A stretch of 64,000 bases of DNA from JBGTGT01 sp051439375 (lineage in GTDB: Bacteria; Cyanobacteriota; Cyanobacteriia; Cyanobacteriales; Microcystaceae): NCBI GenBank assembly GCA_051439375.1, contig JBFRWB010000087.1, positions 50,842 through 114,841 of the forward strand, in the 5' to 3' direction. Positions 41,861 through 50,470 of the stretch are shown piece by piece (positions within the stretch are counted from its first letter, which is position 1; each line of letters starts with the position of its first letter). The notes under the pieces are model-generated. The model was not told where the DNA came from. It made no database searches and saw only the letters and a program-made list of their open reading frames with translations. The translations under genes were made by a program, and so were the position numbers.

Positions 41861-42691
41861 ATGAAACTTAAATCATTAGCGATCGCCTTTTTAACCAGTT
41901 TACTCTTTAGCCAATTTCCCATTCCTGTTTGGGCGCAGACTGTGCTTGAAAATGTGGAAAAAACGGGCGTTCTAAGGGTTGGAGCGAGAAAAAATGCTGT
42001 TCCTTTCGGATTTGTCGATACAGAGGGGAATTGGCAAGGTTACTCTATCGATTTAATCAAACTCATCCATCAAAGTCTCGAAAAAGAATTAGGAAAAGAG
42101 ATTGAACTAGAAATGCAAGAAGTAACCGTTGATAGTCGCTTTGAGTCGATTAAAAACAACACAGTTGATCTAGTTTGTGGCGCAACGACTATTACTCAAG
42201 AACGACTGAAAACAACAGACTTTTCTATTCCTTTTTTTATGACGGGATCACAGTTCCTAGTAAAAATGGGTAATATCCCCAAAGTAGATATTAATGGAAC
42301 ATTAGCAGGGGTTAGAATCGCTTATATTCCTAATACTACGACAGACCAAATTATTCGACAGATTTATCCCTTTGCTGAATGGAAACCCGTCCGTAGTCGT
42401 CAAGAAGGACTACGACAACTCAATCAAAATCGAGTGATGGCCTTTGCGAGTGATGGAATTCTCCTAATTGCTGAAGTGGTTGCAGAGGGGAAAGATCCAG
42501 ATGATTATGGGTTAACGCCTCGTGTCCCTATGACAACCGAACTTTATGGCTGTATTTTGCCTCAAAATGATGAAAAATGGAAGAAATTTGTGGATGAAGT
42601 CGTGGTGAGTAAAGAGAATCAACAGCTTCAAGAACAATGGTTTAATCGTCTGAGTGGGTCTTTTCCTTATGTGATTCGGATTGAACCTTAA
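41861..42691 (+). CDS. Polar amino-acid-type ABC transporter substrate-binding protein
   Basis: A 276-residue periplasmic binding protein of the SBP_bac_3 family. The signal peptide ends near VWAQ (residue 26). Typical features are VLRVGARKNAVPFGFVD, GYSIDLIKLI, CGATTITQERLKTTDFS and the segment RVAYIPNTTT-like at RIAYIPNTTT. Permease and ATPase genes are not adjacent, so it may use a distant transporter or act as a free sensor. The ligand is probably an amino acid. Confidence 0.9.
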   Translation: MKLKSLAIAFLTSLLFSQFPIPVWAQTVLENVEKTGVLRVGARKNAVPFGFVDTEGNWQGYSIDLIKLIHQSLEKELGKEIELEMQEVTVDSRFESIKNNTVDLVCGATTITQERLKTTDFSIPFFMTGSQFLVKMGNIPKVDINGTLAGVRIAYIPNTTTDQIIRQIYPFAEWKPVRSRQEGLRQLNQNRVMAFASDGILLIAEVVAEGKDPDDYGLTPRVPMTTELYGCILPQNDEKWKKFVDEVVVSKENQQLQEQWFNRLSGSFPYVIRIEP

Positions 42692-42905
42692 CGAGATGTT
42701 ATCCAACAATTAGAAATCTTTCTGTTAACTGTGAGTAACCCGTTGTCAAGGGTTTCAGGGGTCAGTTATGCTAAATCTTAATATGATAAATGCCAATCTA
42801 ACAACCTCGAACATTGATTGTTATTATCTTTACAGTCAATGGGGATCAGAGAATGTTAGGGTAGGGGGGAAATGAAAAATCAAATTTAACAACCCTTCAA
42901 TTGTT

Positions 42906-43262
42906 ATGGCTCAGATCCTTGATCCCATCCCCAACAACTATCCAAATAGTATCCTTTGTTGTTATGTCAACGCAACTAGCCAAATTCAAGTCGCTCGGAT
43001 TAGTAATATTCCTAACTGGTATTTTGAACGAGTGGTTTTTCCTGGCCAACGTTTAGTATTTGAAGCTTTACCCGGATCGATGCTAGAAATTCATACAGGA
43101 ATGATGGCCAGTGCAATTCTCTCAGACACCATTCCTTGTGAACGTCTCTCGATTAGCGATGTATTAGAAGAAGAGTTTGAAGAAGCAGAAGCACTGTACG
43201 GGGAGTTAAGTGAGGGTAAAACCAATGAAACGGAATCTTCCCGTAAACCAGCTTTAGTATAA
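42906..43262 (+). CDS. DUF1830 domain protein
   Basis: A 118-residue cytoplasmic protein. The core matches DUF1830: SILCCYVNATSQIQVARI, NWYFERVVFPGQRLVFEALP and LEIHTGMMASAIL. The family is almost confined to cyanobacteria and has no known function. The acidic C-terminal tail (LEEEFEEAEALYGE) is variable. A clear terminator follows (43308-43335), so the gene ends its transcript. Confidence 0.88.
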   Translation: MAQILDPIPNNYPNSILCCYVNATSQIQVARISNIPNWYFERVVFPGQRLVFEALPGSMLEIHTGMMASAILSDTIPCERLSISDVLEEEFEEAEALYGELSEGKTNETESSRKPALV

Positions 43263-43307
43263 TCTGATTTTCGTTCCTTGTTCCTTGATTAATACTTATT
43301 TCTCCTT

Positions 43308-43335
43308 GGGTTGTTGATTAGACAACCCTTTTTTT
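43308..43335 (+). terminator. Intrinsic terminator after the DUF1830 gene
   Basis: Stem GGGTTGT / ACAACCC, loop of seven bases, followed by seven T. It lies 46 bases after the stop codon. Confidence 0.85.
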
Positions 43336-43357
43336 GGCGATAAAAAAATAATCCTAA

Positions 43358-44392
43358 TTATTCTTCTGTCATCACCCGCAAACGAACTGTTAATTCTCCT
43401 GACTCATCCAATTGCACTTCAATTACATCCCCCGATAAACTTTCTAAAGAAGTCAACAGCGATCGCAAATTAGGGTTACTCGCACCCGTATCCACATACA
43501 AGCGATCAGCTAATTTACCGATTCTTTTCCACGTTGTATAGAGTTTTCCCACCATTTGCTCTAGTTGTGTCGCCTGTTTAACCAAATCCGAGGCCGTACT
43601 CAAACAATCTAATCTTAAAGCCTCTTCTAAGGCCATTTCTAGATCAATGGGTGTTTTTTTCAATGCTTGCACTTGGGCGGCCGCATCTAAATATTTCGCT
43701 AAATTACGGGCAGATGTGGTTAAGGTTTTCGCTGTATCTAAGTCGGGACTTTCCCTAATTTCCTTCTGAATGGCGGTTATATGGCTATCAGGTAGCTTTT
43801 CTAACTCCTTAACCAGTGGGGCTAAGTGTCGGGCGGGTAACAGCCCTTCTGAGGCTTTTTCCTTGACTTCATCGGGCAGTAAGTCTGAACTCATAGCTGT
43901 CCATTCATCGGAGAGTTGTTTAACTTCCCGTCGGGTAATGCGATCGCCTTTTTGCGCAGCTTCACTAACGAGTTGTTGGACTTCTGGAGAAGATTTGGCC
44001 GTTTCGACAAAGGCATTTTTGCTAAAGTTATTAATGGTGGTTGGATCAAGATGACCATCTGCGAGGAGGGTATCCGCACTATTAGCAAGTTGAATCAAAG
44101 AATAGGCTTGAGATTTAGTAATTTCTCGCTTTTTGAGCCAATTTAAAAAGCCCGTTCCCCGTCCATCTCCCCCTTGTTTTTCCCGATCGCGGATCGCCCG
44201 TAAAATGCGGCCTCGCCAAATATCCGTTTGCAGATCAAAGCGATCGCAGACTTTCCAAAACCCATCTAATTGTGATTGGAAGTCACTTTCAGGAAGGGCT
44301 TCGTCTTCGGGATCAGGAAGTTGAAAATTAAAGTCAACGGGCGTTTCTAGGGCTTCAGCGATGTCTTGAGGGGAAGGAGACGGGTTACTCAT
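43358..44392 (-). CDS. Large soluble helical protein, unknown
   Basis: A 344-residue acidic protein without membrane segments, mostly helical. A central HTH-like stretch (FLNWLKKREITKSQAYSLIQLANSAD) resembles the recognition region of ParB-like proteins, but no ParB nuclease motif is visible. The C-terminal part (LRSLLTSLESLSGDVIEVQLDESGEL) looks like a small beta-rich domain. I cannot name the family. A CAGTGAT-type repeat lies upstream of its ATG. A DNA-associated role is only a guess. Confidence 0.7.
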   Translation of the reverse strand: MSNPSPSPQDIAEALETPVDFNFQLPDPEDEALPESDFQSQLDGFWKVCDRFDLQTDIWRGRILRAIRDREKQGGDGRGTGFLNWLKKREITKSQAYSLIQLANSADTLLADGHLDPTTINNFSKNAFVETAKSSPEVQQLVSEAAQKGDRITRREVKQLSDEWTAMSSDLLPDEVKEKASEGLLPARHLAPLVKELEKLPDSHITAIQKEIRESPDLDTAKTLTTSARNLAKYLDAAAQVQALKKTPIDLEMALEEALRLDCLSTASDLVKQATQLEQMVGKLYTTWKRIGKLADRLYVDTGASNPNLRSLLTSLESLSGDVIEVQLDESGELTVRLRVMTEE

Positions 44393-44409
44393 AAGTAATG
44401 GGGTTATTT

Positions 44410-44430
44410 CAGTGATCAGTTATCAGCAAT
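44410..44430. repeat. Heptameric repeat (CAGTGAT/CAGTTAT)
   Basis: CAGTGAT, CAGTTAT, CAGCAAT. It lies 18 bases upstream of the ATG of the minus-strand unknown gene. Confidence 0.65.
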
Positions 44431-44553
44431 TCTGGCTGAAGCCAGCGACTTAAGACTTTATTTTTGAGATAAACTGAGCAAGCAGGATAAAAAATCAACT
44501 TCTTTGAGAAATTTAACAAAATGTCGGCAGAAGTCCTCATCTATATAAATTAA

Positions 44554-44595
44554 ACTTCATACTTCCGACTTCCGACTTCATACTTCCGACTTCAT
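44554..44595. repeat. Heptameric tandem repeat (ACTTCCG/ACTTCAT)
   Basis: Six heptamers in the order ACTTCAT, ACTTCCG, ACTTCCG, ACTTCAT, ACTTCCG, ACTTCAT. A near-inverted partner of the same unit (GAAGTCG) occurs at 50342-50376, so this repeat is dispersed. Confidence 0.85.
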
Positions 44596-44622
44596 TGAAG
44601 TCGGACTATTTATTTTACCTTA

Positions 44623-47085
44623 TTAGTTCAGATAAGCGATCGTTACCCCAGATCCCCCTTCTTTTTGGGATGCTAGTTCAAATTTTGTCACTTGGGGGTG
44701 TCTTTGTAAAAATTCGTGAACACCTGCCCGTAATTTGCCCGTTCCCTTACCATGGATTATCCAGAGTACCCCAGACTCCGTTGCTTTTGCGATCGCATTT
44801 TCTAAGTCGGCCTCAGATTCTGCGACTCGTTGGCCTCGTATATCAAGGGTATTTTGGGAGGTGCGGATGACAGGGGAGGGTTTAGAGGGGGTAGGAGGTT
44901 TAGAAGACTTGGGTGGGGGAGAGGGTGCCGTAATTTCTACTTTTTTGCCGTCTAAGGATTCAATTTCCCCTAAATTAACGGTCATTTTCATAATACCAAA
45001 CCGTACTGTTGCGCTGTTTCCTTCCTCATTCATTTCCAAGACTTCGGCCGTTTGCCCTAAACTGGGAATCCTGATTTTTTCGCCTATTTGGGGTAAATAA
45101 GTCGGTTTAGATGGTTTAACTATGGGTTGTTGCTTATCAGCAATCTGATTAAGGGATTCTGTTGCTTTTTGCGCCTTCTGTCCTGTTTTTTCTCCTTGTT
45201 GCAGTTGACGAATCACTTGGGCAATTTCTGCTTTAGCCTCATTAATCGCTTTTTGCACTTCCATTTCTTGATATTGCTTGAGACTACGCTCTCTATCTTT
45301 CAAATTCGTTGCTTTATCGGAAACCTCTTGGTAAAAGTGTTCGGTTTTTTGCAATAATTGACGAGCTTCGGCTGCTTTTTGTTCTTGTTCTCGTTTTTGG
45401 GCTTCCAATCCTGCGATAACTTCGTTAATTTCTTGAGAGAAACCCCCTACATGGTTTTTCGCCTCTGCGATAATGGTATCATCTAATCCTAACCGTTGAG
45501 CGATGGTTAAAGCATTAGATCGCCCCGGAATTCCCCATAATAAGCGATAAGTGGGGGAAAGGGTTTGATCATTGAATTCAACGGAGGCATTTTCAAAGCG
45601 AGGATCTTGGTATTTTAAGGATTTTAATTCGCCGTAATGGGTGGTTGCAATGGTTAATTGAGCATTATCAGCTAAATATTTTAATAAAGCGATGGCTAAC
45701 GCACTCCCTTCTGCTGGATCGGTTCCTGCCCCTACCTCATCTAATAATACTAACGCTTGTTGTTCTCCTATCTTTTGGGGAGAGGGGTTAGGGGTGAGGA
45801 GAGTTTCTCCTTGGGGAGATATATTAGAAACGGGGGAAGGATCTTTTGGTTTTAAAGCGTCAATAATTCGAGTGATTCGTCTGATATGTCCAGAGAAAGT
45901 GGACAAACTTTGCTCAATGGACTGTTCATCCCCAATATCTGCTAATATTTTCTCAAACCAAGGCATTTCAATCGGTTCTTTAGCGGGAATAAATAAACCG
46001 ATTTTTGCCATTAATGCAGCTAACCCTATGGTTTTGAGGGTAACAGTTTTCCCACCCGTATTAGGACCTGTAATTGCAACCACTTTGATAGGATGACGAA
46101 TTTGTACATCAACGGGAACAACGGTTTCCCCTTGTTCATGCTTTTGTTGCCAGATTAATAGAGGATGACGAAGCTGACGTAAATTTATCTCTTTATTTCC
46201 TTCTAAATTGATAAATTTCGGCGGATAAGCATTTAACCAGAGACTATACCGCGCTCTCGCTGTGGCTAAATCTAAATCTGTTGCCACGGCTAAGAGATAT
46301 TCGAGGTCTGCAAATAGTTCTGCAATTTTATAGCTTAATTTTCTTAATATTACTTCTTCTTCTGTTCTTTCTCGTCGAATTGCTTGCCGTAGCTTGTTTC
46401 CCCATTCAATCACACTATTGGGTTCAACGTATAAAGTTGCTCCTGTACTAGAGCTATCATGAACAATTCCTTTAATTTGGTCTTTATGGGAAGCTTTAAC
46501 GGGAATAACAAAGCGATCACTCCGTTTAGTCACTACTGGCTCTTGAATGGCATTCCCTTTAACCTGTATAATGCGCTGTAACTTCTGCTGAATTTGATTC
46601 CGCAAGCTTTTCAGACTATGACGAATTTCTCCTAATTTGGGAGTTGCTCGATCAGCCACTTTACCATCTTCATCTATACAGTGGTGGATTTCCTTTTCTA
46701 ACTCTGGATAGGTACGAATATCTGCCACTAAGGTGCTTAAGGTGGGAACATCTTCTCGCACTTCGATAATGCGTCTGAGTCGTCTAATTCCTGCTAAAGT
46801 CGTCCCAATCTCTAATAATTCTTCTCCTGACAGTAATCCACCCCGTTCTGCTCGTTCTAAGGCATCTCCAATATCGGAAACACCATCAAATGACCATCCC
46901 TGCAACCCTTCTTCTAAGAGACAAATTTCTTCGGTTTGGGACAATAATTGCTGAGAATCGGCTAAATTATCGGGAATAGGATGGTCTTGGGCTGCGATCG
47001 CTCCCAATTTGGTAGCAGCAAAGGTGGATAAGTGCTGACATAGACGCGGCCATTCTAAAAGGGTAAGGGTTTCTGAAACAATCAA
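44623..47085 (-). CDS. mutS2: MutS2 family DNA nuclease
   Basis: An 820-residue MutS2 with clamp and core regions, then the ATPase with Walker A TGPNTGGKT (339-347) and Walker B ALVLLDEVGAGTDP (444-457). A coiled coil (about 560-650) and the C-terminal Smr nuclease domain with LDIRG (about 750-754) and the HGKGTG motif follow. MutS2 restrains recombination and acts on stalled ribosomes or branched DNA. Residues about 411-443, between the two Walker motifs, contain an inserted segment with LLTPNPSP that looks like a translated dispersed repeat. The ATG at 47085 has no long alternative. Confidence 0.95.
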   Translation of the reverse strand: MIVSETLTLLEWPRLCQHLSTFAATKLGAIAAQDHPIPDNLADSQQLLSQTEEICLLEEGLQGWSFDGVSDIGDALERAERGGLLSGEELLEIGTTLAGIRRLRRIIEVREDVPTLSTLVADIRTYPELEKEIHHCIDEDGKVADRATPKLGEIRHSLKSLRNQIQQKLQRIIQVKGNAIQEPVVTKRSDRFVIPVKASHKDQIKGIVHDSSSTGATLYVEPNSVIEWGNKLRQAIRRERTEEEVILRKLSYKIAELFADLEYLLAVATDLDLATARARYSLWLNAYPPKFINLEGNKEINLRQLRHPLLIWQQKHEQGETVVPVDVQIRHPIKVVAITGPNTGGKTVTLKTIGLAALMAKIGLFIPAKEPIEMPWFEKILADIGDEQSIEQSLSTFSGHIRRITRIIDALKPKDPSPVSNISPQGETLLTPNPSPQKIGEQQALVLLDEVGAGTDPAEGSALAIALLKYLADNAQLTIATTHYGELKSLKYQDPRFENASVEFNDQTLSPTYRLLWGIPGRSNALTIAQRLGLDDTIIAEAKNHVGGFSQEINEVIAGLEAQKREQEQKAAEARQLLQKTEHFYQEVSDKATNLKDRERSLKQYQEMEVQKAINEAKAEIAQVIRQLQQGEKTGQKAQKATESLNQIADKQQPIVKPSKPTYLPQIGEKIRIPSLGQTAEVLEMNEEGNSATVRFGIMKMTVNLGEIESLDGKKVEITAPSPPPKSSKPPTPSKPSPVIRTSQNTLDIRGQRVAESEADLENAIAKATESGVLWIIHGKGTGKLRAGVHEFLQRHPQVTKFELASQKEGGSGVTIAYLN
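45757..45855 (-). repeat. In-frame repeat insertion inside mutS2
   Basis: The sequence between the STFSGH block and Walker B is about 33 residues longer than expected and encodes LLTPNPSP, the frequent translation of a CTCACCCCTAACCCCTCTCC-type dispersed repeat. It contains TCTCC and GGAGA half-palindromes. The reading frame is preserved. Confidence 0.7.
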
Positions 47086-47190
47086 GGCAAAGATAGTCTT
47101 TTACTTCGGTAAGATTTAAAGTTTAATGGTAACACAATTACTCTAATTGATACTGAGTCTTACAAAGGATTATCAAAACCCTTCGGTTTT

Positions 47191-47211
47191 AAGTAATAAA
47201 TAATAAATAAT
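47191..47211. repeat. Short heptameric repeat (AAATAAT type)
   Basis: AAGTAAT, AAATAAT, AAATAAT, just downstream of the stop of the DUF3226 gene. Confidence 0.55.
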
Positions 47212-47216
47212 TACTC

Positions 47217-47954
47217 CTATGAAGCAGATAAAAATAATTTTAAAAATACTTTTAAGTCATCTAGTGCAGAATCTTTAAAATTCCAGATGTCTGATTTATT
47301 TTCCATCACATATTTAAACCCTTCAGTATTAAAGCTACATTTTTCATCCGCTTTTCCTTTTTCCTTACTCTTACAAGTATCATATCTTAAGTAAATATTG
47401 ATCCAAAATTTATCAAAATCTTTTGGTTTAATCTTTTTTTCCTTGTCGTTAATACATTTTTCCCAGTCTTCTAAACAGTCAGCATAAGGCGAATCATGAT
47501 GTTTAATTCTCCTCAAGAGGGTTTCTAATTCTCCTTGTCCATCAACATTAATAAAATAACAAGCAATTGAAATAATATCTTCGTCTATAGTTGTCAGTGT
47601 TGTTAATTGATTTGTCTCTGTTATTTGTTCTGCTTCTGGAAAAACGTCTTTGATACAATCATTGACTAATTTAATCCTATTTTCTTTTGTTTCGTTATCT
47701 TGATCTAAAATAATACCAATTTTTTGAATCGGTTCTTTTTGTAATAAGGTTTTAATTCTCTCTAAGATTTTAATTAAAGTCGTTTCACTAAGTCCTTTGT
47801 ATTTTTTATCCCCATCTTCAAATTCTAGGGTTTTATATCCTGTTTGAGTGTCAATATCAATGAATAAGTTATCATTATTGTCGTTTAAATACTTGACAAC
47901 TGCTTTAACAAAAGTTGCGTCATTTTCAGCTTCAACGATTAAAAGATTACTCAC
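47217..47954 (-). CDS. DUF3226 (TOPRIM-like) protein, partner of an AAA ATPase
   Basis: A 245-residue protein of the DUF3226 type. The TOPRIM-like signature is visible: Glu8 in LLIVEAEND, and an Asp-x-Asp pair (D84, D86) in IGIILDQDNET. The C-terminus has the family's FKDSALDDLKVFLKLF ending. In related TOPRIM effectors (OLD, DUF4435/AriB) these acidic residues bind metal and cut nucleic acid. Its first eight bases overlap the end of the ATPase gene, so the two are translated together. Nuclease activity is inferred, not shown. Confidence 0.75.
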   Translation of the reverse strand: MSNLLIVEAENDATFVKAVVKYLNDNNDNLFIDIDTQTGYKTLEFEDGDKKYKGLSETTLIKILERIKTLLQKEPIQKIGIILDQDNETKENRIKLVNDCIKDVFPEAEQITETNQLTTLTTIDEDIISIACYFINVDGQGELETLLRRIKHHDSPYADCLEDWEKCINDKEKKIKPKDFDKFWINIYLRYDTCKSKEKGKADEKCSFNTEGFKYVMENKSDIWNFKDSALDDLKVFLKLFLSAS

Positions 47955-49146
47955 CTCTCACCCCCTCATTTCGTCTTAATTCATAGTCTAATAGGTCTAA
48001 ATTATGCTTAATTCCTACAATTTTATCATTTCTTGGATTTCTGGCCATCTCAAAATATGCACCGTCTCCTTTATATTCTTCTGATAATCCTATATCCCTA
48101 AATGCTTCTATCATTTCTAAGCTATGGGTTGTGGCAAAAATTTGTACATCTAATTGTTTAGCGAGTTCAAATAATGCTTTCCAAAAGTCTCGATGATTAG
48201 TATAGTGTATTCCGTTTTCAATTTCGTCAATCAGAATTATGTTACTGTTTCCTGTTGAGTTAGTAATGATTCCTAAAACTATTTCAGTCACTCTATTAAT
48301 CGCATCACCAAACATTGTAATAGGAAGAAATTGATCGTTTTTCTTTAAAAACAATGTAGCACTTCCAATATCATAAATTCTAATATCTTTTATCAAAGGA
48401 TCTATTTTTTGTAAAATTTTTAATAAGTAATCTTCTTTTTTATCTAAAGCAGCAAGACTATATTCTTGAATGATTTGTTCAGGGGTAAACTTAGGTTTTG
48501 TTTCAAATAATTTTATATTAAAGTGTTCTATTAAATAACTTAAGAAATCATGATCATCAATATACTCATCCTTAATTGAACTATCATCTTCAGGATTAAT
48601 CTTTTTATTAGTATTTTCAGGATGTATATAAAAATTAATTTTTTCTGTGTGTGAAGATAGAGAAAACTTGTATTTTTTTGTCCATTTGTTTAGTTCTATT
48701 TCTTCTGATAGGTGTACATTAATTTCTAGACTAGAACCATCATATGATTCTTTTGTTAAGTTTTTCTCTAAATATTTAGAACTTAATATATTATTATTGG
48801 AATGCTCACTAAACTCCAACATACCAGAAAAACATACTGACTGTTTACTTTTTTCTGGGGTAATTACTATTACTTTGCCTTTATTTTCATACAAATTCTT
48901 CTCAAAAAAGAAATTATACCAAATTTTTGTTGCAGGATAGTTCTGGCTAAAAATAGAAGGTTCTTGTCTAAGCTGTCTTAATAAAAATATTGTTTTAGGT
49001 TGAGGTGATTGATTTAATAAAATTGCTTCTAATAAAGCTGTTTTACCCGAATTATTCTTTCCCCCAATTAAATTAACCCGCGCAAACCCTTCAATTTTAG
49101 TATGTTCAAAACAGCGAAAATTTTCAATTTCAATTTCTGTAATCAT
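47947..49146 (-). CDS. AAA (ABC-like, AAA_15/OLD-type) ATPase, defence-like
   Basis: A 399-residue ATPase. Walker A is at 28-36 (GGKNNSGKT), Walker B at 303-308 (IILIDE), a D-loop-like ENGIH follows, and the H-loop His341 is in ATTHS. The signature position reads MFGDAINR (278-285), as in OLD-type and RecF-like ATPases. A long insertion (about 85-260) lies between the Walker motifs. It overlaps the DUF3226 gene by eight bp. In OLD and PARIS-like systems an ATPase of this group senses phage and releases or controls a TOPRIM effector; by analogy this pair may be a two-gene defence system. Confidence 0.8.
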   Translation of the reverse strand: MITEIEIENFRCFEHTKIEGFARVNLIGGKNNSGKTALLEAILLNQSPQPKTIFLLRQLRQEPSIFSQNYPATKIWYNFFFEKNLYENKGKVIVITPEKSKQSVCFSGMLEFSEHSNNNILSSKYLEKNLTKESYDGSSLEINVHLSEEIELNKWTKKYKFSLSSHTEKINFYIHPENTNKKINPEDDSSIKDEYIDDHDFLSYLIEHFNIKLFETKPKFTPEQIIQEYSLAALDKKEDYLLKILQKIDPLIKDIRIYDIGSATLFLKKNDQFLPITMFGDAINRVTEIVLGIITNSTGNSNIILIDEIENGIHYTNHRDFWKALFELAKQLDVQIFATTHSLEMIEAFRDIGLSEEYKGDGAYFEMARNPRNDKIVGIKHNLDLLDYELRRNEGVRGE

Positions 49147-49211
49147 TTTCTCTTCCTTTTTAAATAGTAGTGGATTTTTTTACTTAATTTAGTCTATTAA
49201 AATTTAGTTTT

Positions 49212-49236
49212 GTTGGGTTTCGTGCCTCAACCCAAC
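49212..49236. repeat. Palindromic element
   Basis: GTTGGGTT and AACCCAAC, perfect reverse complements nine bases apart, with TCGTGCCTC between. I recall this type of element as widely dispersed in cyanobacterial genomes. It lies upstream of the ATPase gene and downstream of ppa. Confidence 0.6.
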
Positions 49237-49259
49237 CTACATCTAGCTACATCTAGCTA

Positions 49260-49286
49260 AAATAAGGTGGACTCAAAAAGTCCACC
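49260..49286 (-). terminator. Intrinsic terminator after ppa
   Basis: On the minus strand the stem GGTGGACT / AGTCCACC with a five-base loop is followed by TTATTTT, directly downstream of the ppa stop. Confidence 0.7.
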
Positions 49287-49296
49287 CAATGTGTTA

Positions 49297-49806
49297 CTAT
49301 TTAGCTGCTTTGATACATTGTTCAATGAGAGGTTGAACCTTATCTAAACTTTGCCAACCAAGAATTTCGGTGACTTTTTTCTCTAGATTTTTATATGTAC
49401 GGAAAAACTCTGCAATTTCGTCTAAACGATGAGACGCAATATCATCTAAGCTTTTAACCCCAGTATAACGAGGGTCTTCAGCCGGAACACAGAGAATTTT
49501 TTCGTCGCGATCGCCACCATCGATCATCTCTAACATACCAATAGGACGAGAAGCAATGACACATCCCGGAAATGTGGGTTGATCCATGATTACCATTCCA
49601 TCGAGGGGATCACCATCGTCAGCGAGGGTATTGGGAACAAACCCATAATCATAAGGATATTGGACAGAAGCAAATAGAACACGATCTAGGATAAAAGCAT
49701 TCATATCCTTGTCAAATTCATATTTATTTTTGCTTCCTGCCGGAATTTCAATTAAAACGTTTAATAACCCCGGTTCAGGTTGAGGGGGGATTAAGGATAA
49801 ATCCAT
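49297..49806 (-). CDS. ppa: Inorganic pyrophosphatase
   Basis: A 169-residue family I soluble pyrophosphatase. Signatures are ELPAGSKNKYE-like at EIPAGSKNKYEFD, YPYDYGFVPNTLADDGDPLD (with the catalytic Asp residues), and VCVPAEDPR-like at LCVPAEDPRY. It hydrolyses pyrophosphate to drive biosynthesis. The gene ends with a good hairpin terminator and stands alone on its transcript. Confidence 0.96.
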   Translation of the reverse strand: MDLSLIPPQPEPGLLNVLIEIPAGSKNKYEFDKDMNAFILDRVLFASVQYPYDYGFVPNTLADDGDPLDGMVIMDQPTFPGCVIASRPIGMLEMIDGGDRDEKILCVPAEDPRYTGVKSLDDIASHRLDEIAEFFRTYKNLEKKVTEILGWQSLDKVQPLIEQCIKAAK

Positions 49807-49918
49807 AGCGCAAGTCTCCCAAGTTAGGTAACAATGGCATCTATTATTCCTTAAAGCGTCCTTTTGGGGAAGTCATGAAATTTTGACCATTCAATCTCCC
49901 TTACTTTCTCTGCTAAAC

Positions 49919-50338
49919 TTACTTGACTAAACGCAGAAATTCAAGGGGAAGGCCATCTCTATCTTGAATAAAAGCCACCTCATACACCCGATCGCCGATC
50001 ATTTGTTGGGTTGGTTCTAGTAATATTTTAAAAGGATCAGCGTCTTTTTCTGTCTCCAATTGCCCTTGGAGATGGGTTAACCAAGTGGGCAAACTATCAG
50101 TTATTGCGGTTAAATCAAAGGAGAGGTGATAGTAGCCGACATAATGCTCGTCATTAAAGGCATCAGGGGCAGGTTTCGGGTCAGGAATCTGAATTAACTC
50201 AATTCTCCCCCCTAAGCCTTCCATCCAGCAGGCGAGGGTGTAACCAGTCGTGAAGCGTTCGGTAACCGTAAATCCTAAGATTTCGTAAAAAGCGATCGCC
50301 CGATGGATGTCAGCAGTACGGATAGAAGCATGGTGCAT
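49919..50338 (-). CDS. VOC family (glyoxalase-like) protein
   Basis: A 139-residue vicinal-oxygen-chelate fold protein. It has the two beta-alpha-beta modules: HHASIRTADIHRAIAFYEILGFTV at the start, and HLSFDL and VAFIQDRDGLPLEFLRLV at the C-terminus. Metal ligands are likely His2 or His3, Glu in RIELIQIP, His in YHLSF and Glu in LEFLRL. The substrate is unknown. A GAAGTCG-type heptameric array ends four bases before its start codon. Confidence 0.85.
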   Translation of the reverse strand: MHHASIRTADIHRAIAFYEILGFTVTERFTTGYTLACWMEGLGGRIELIQIPDPKPAPDAFNDEHYVGYYHLSFDLTAITDSLPTWLTHLQGQLETEKDADPFKILLEPTQQMIGDRVYEVAFIQDRDGLPLEFLRLVK

Positions 50339-50341
50339 AAC

Positions 50342-50376
50342 GAAGTTGGAAGTATGAAGTCGGAAGTCGGAAGTTG
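50342..50376. repeat. Heptameric tandem repeat (GAAGTCG type) at a start codon
   Basis: Five heptamers: GAAGTTG, GAAGTAT, GAAGTCG, GAAGTCG, GAAGTTG. It lies four bases upstream of the minus-strand ATG at 50338 and is close to the inverted form of the run at 44554. Confidence 0.8.
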
Positions 50377-50470
50377 TTTTTGTAACAAGATTTTATTCCT
50401 CGCTTCAACAACATTCCGTCTTAAAAGACAGGGTTTTAAACCTAGTTATTTCGATCAATGTCGTTATCAA

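Noticed and set aside
45757..45855. Frameshift in mutS2
   Set aside because: The frame is uninterrupted and both flanking motifs (STFSGH and LVLLDEVG) are intact, so it is an in-frame insertion.
47217..49146. Calling the pair a PARIS system
   Set aside because: PARIS effectors are DUF4435; this partner matches DUF3226, so a PARIS call would over-reach.
717..50376. Heptamer arrays considered as CRISPR or minisatellite loci
   Set aside because: Unit length is seven with no spacers of 30 or more bases and no cas genes, so they are STRR-type repeats, not CRISPR.
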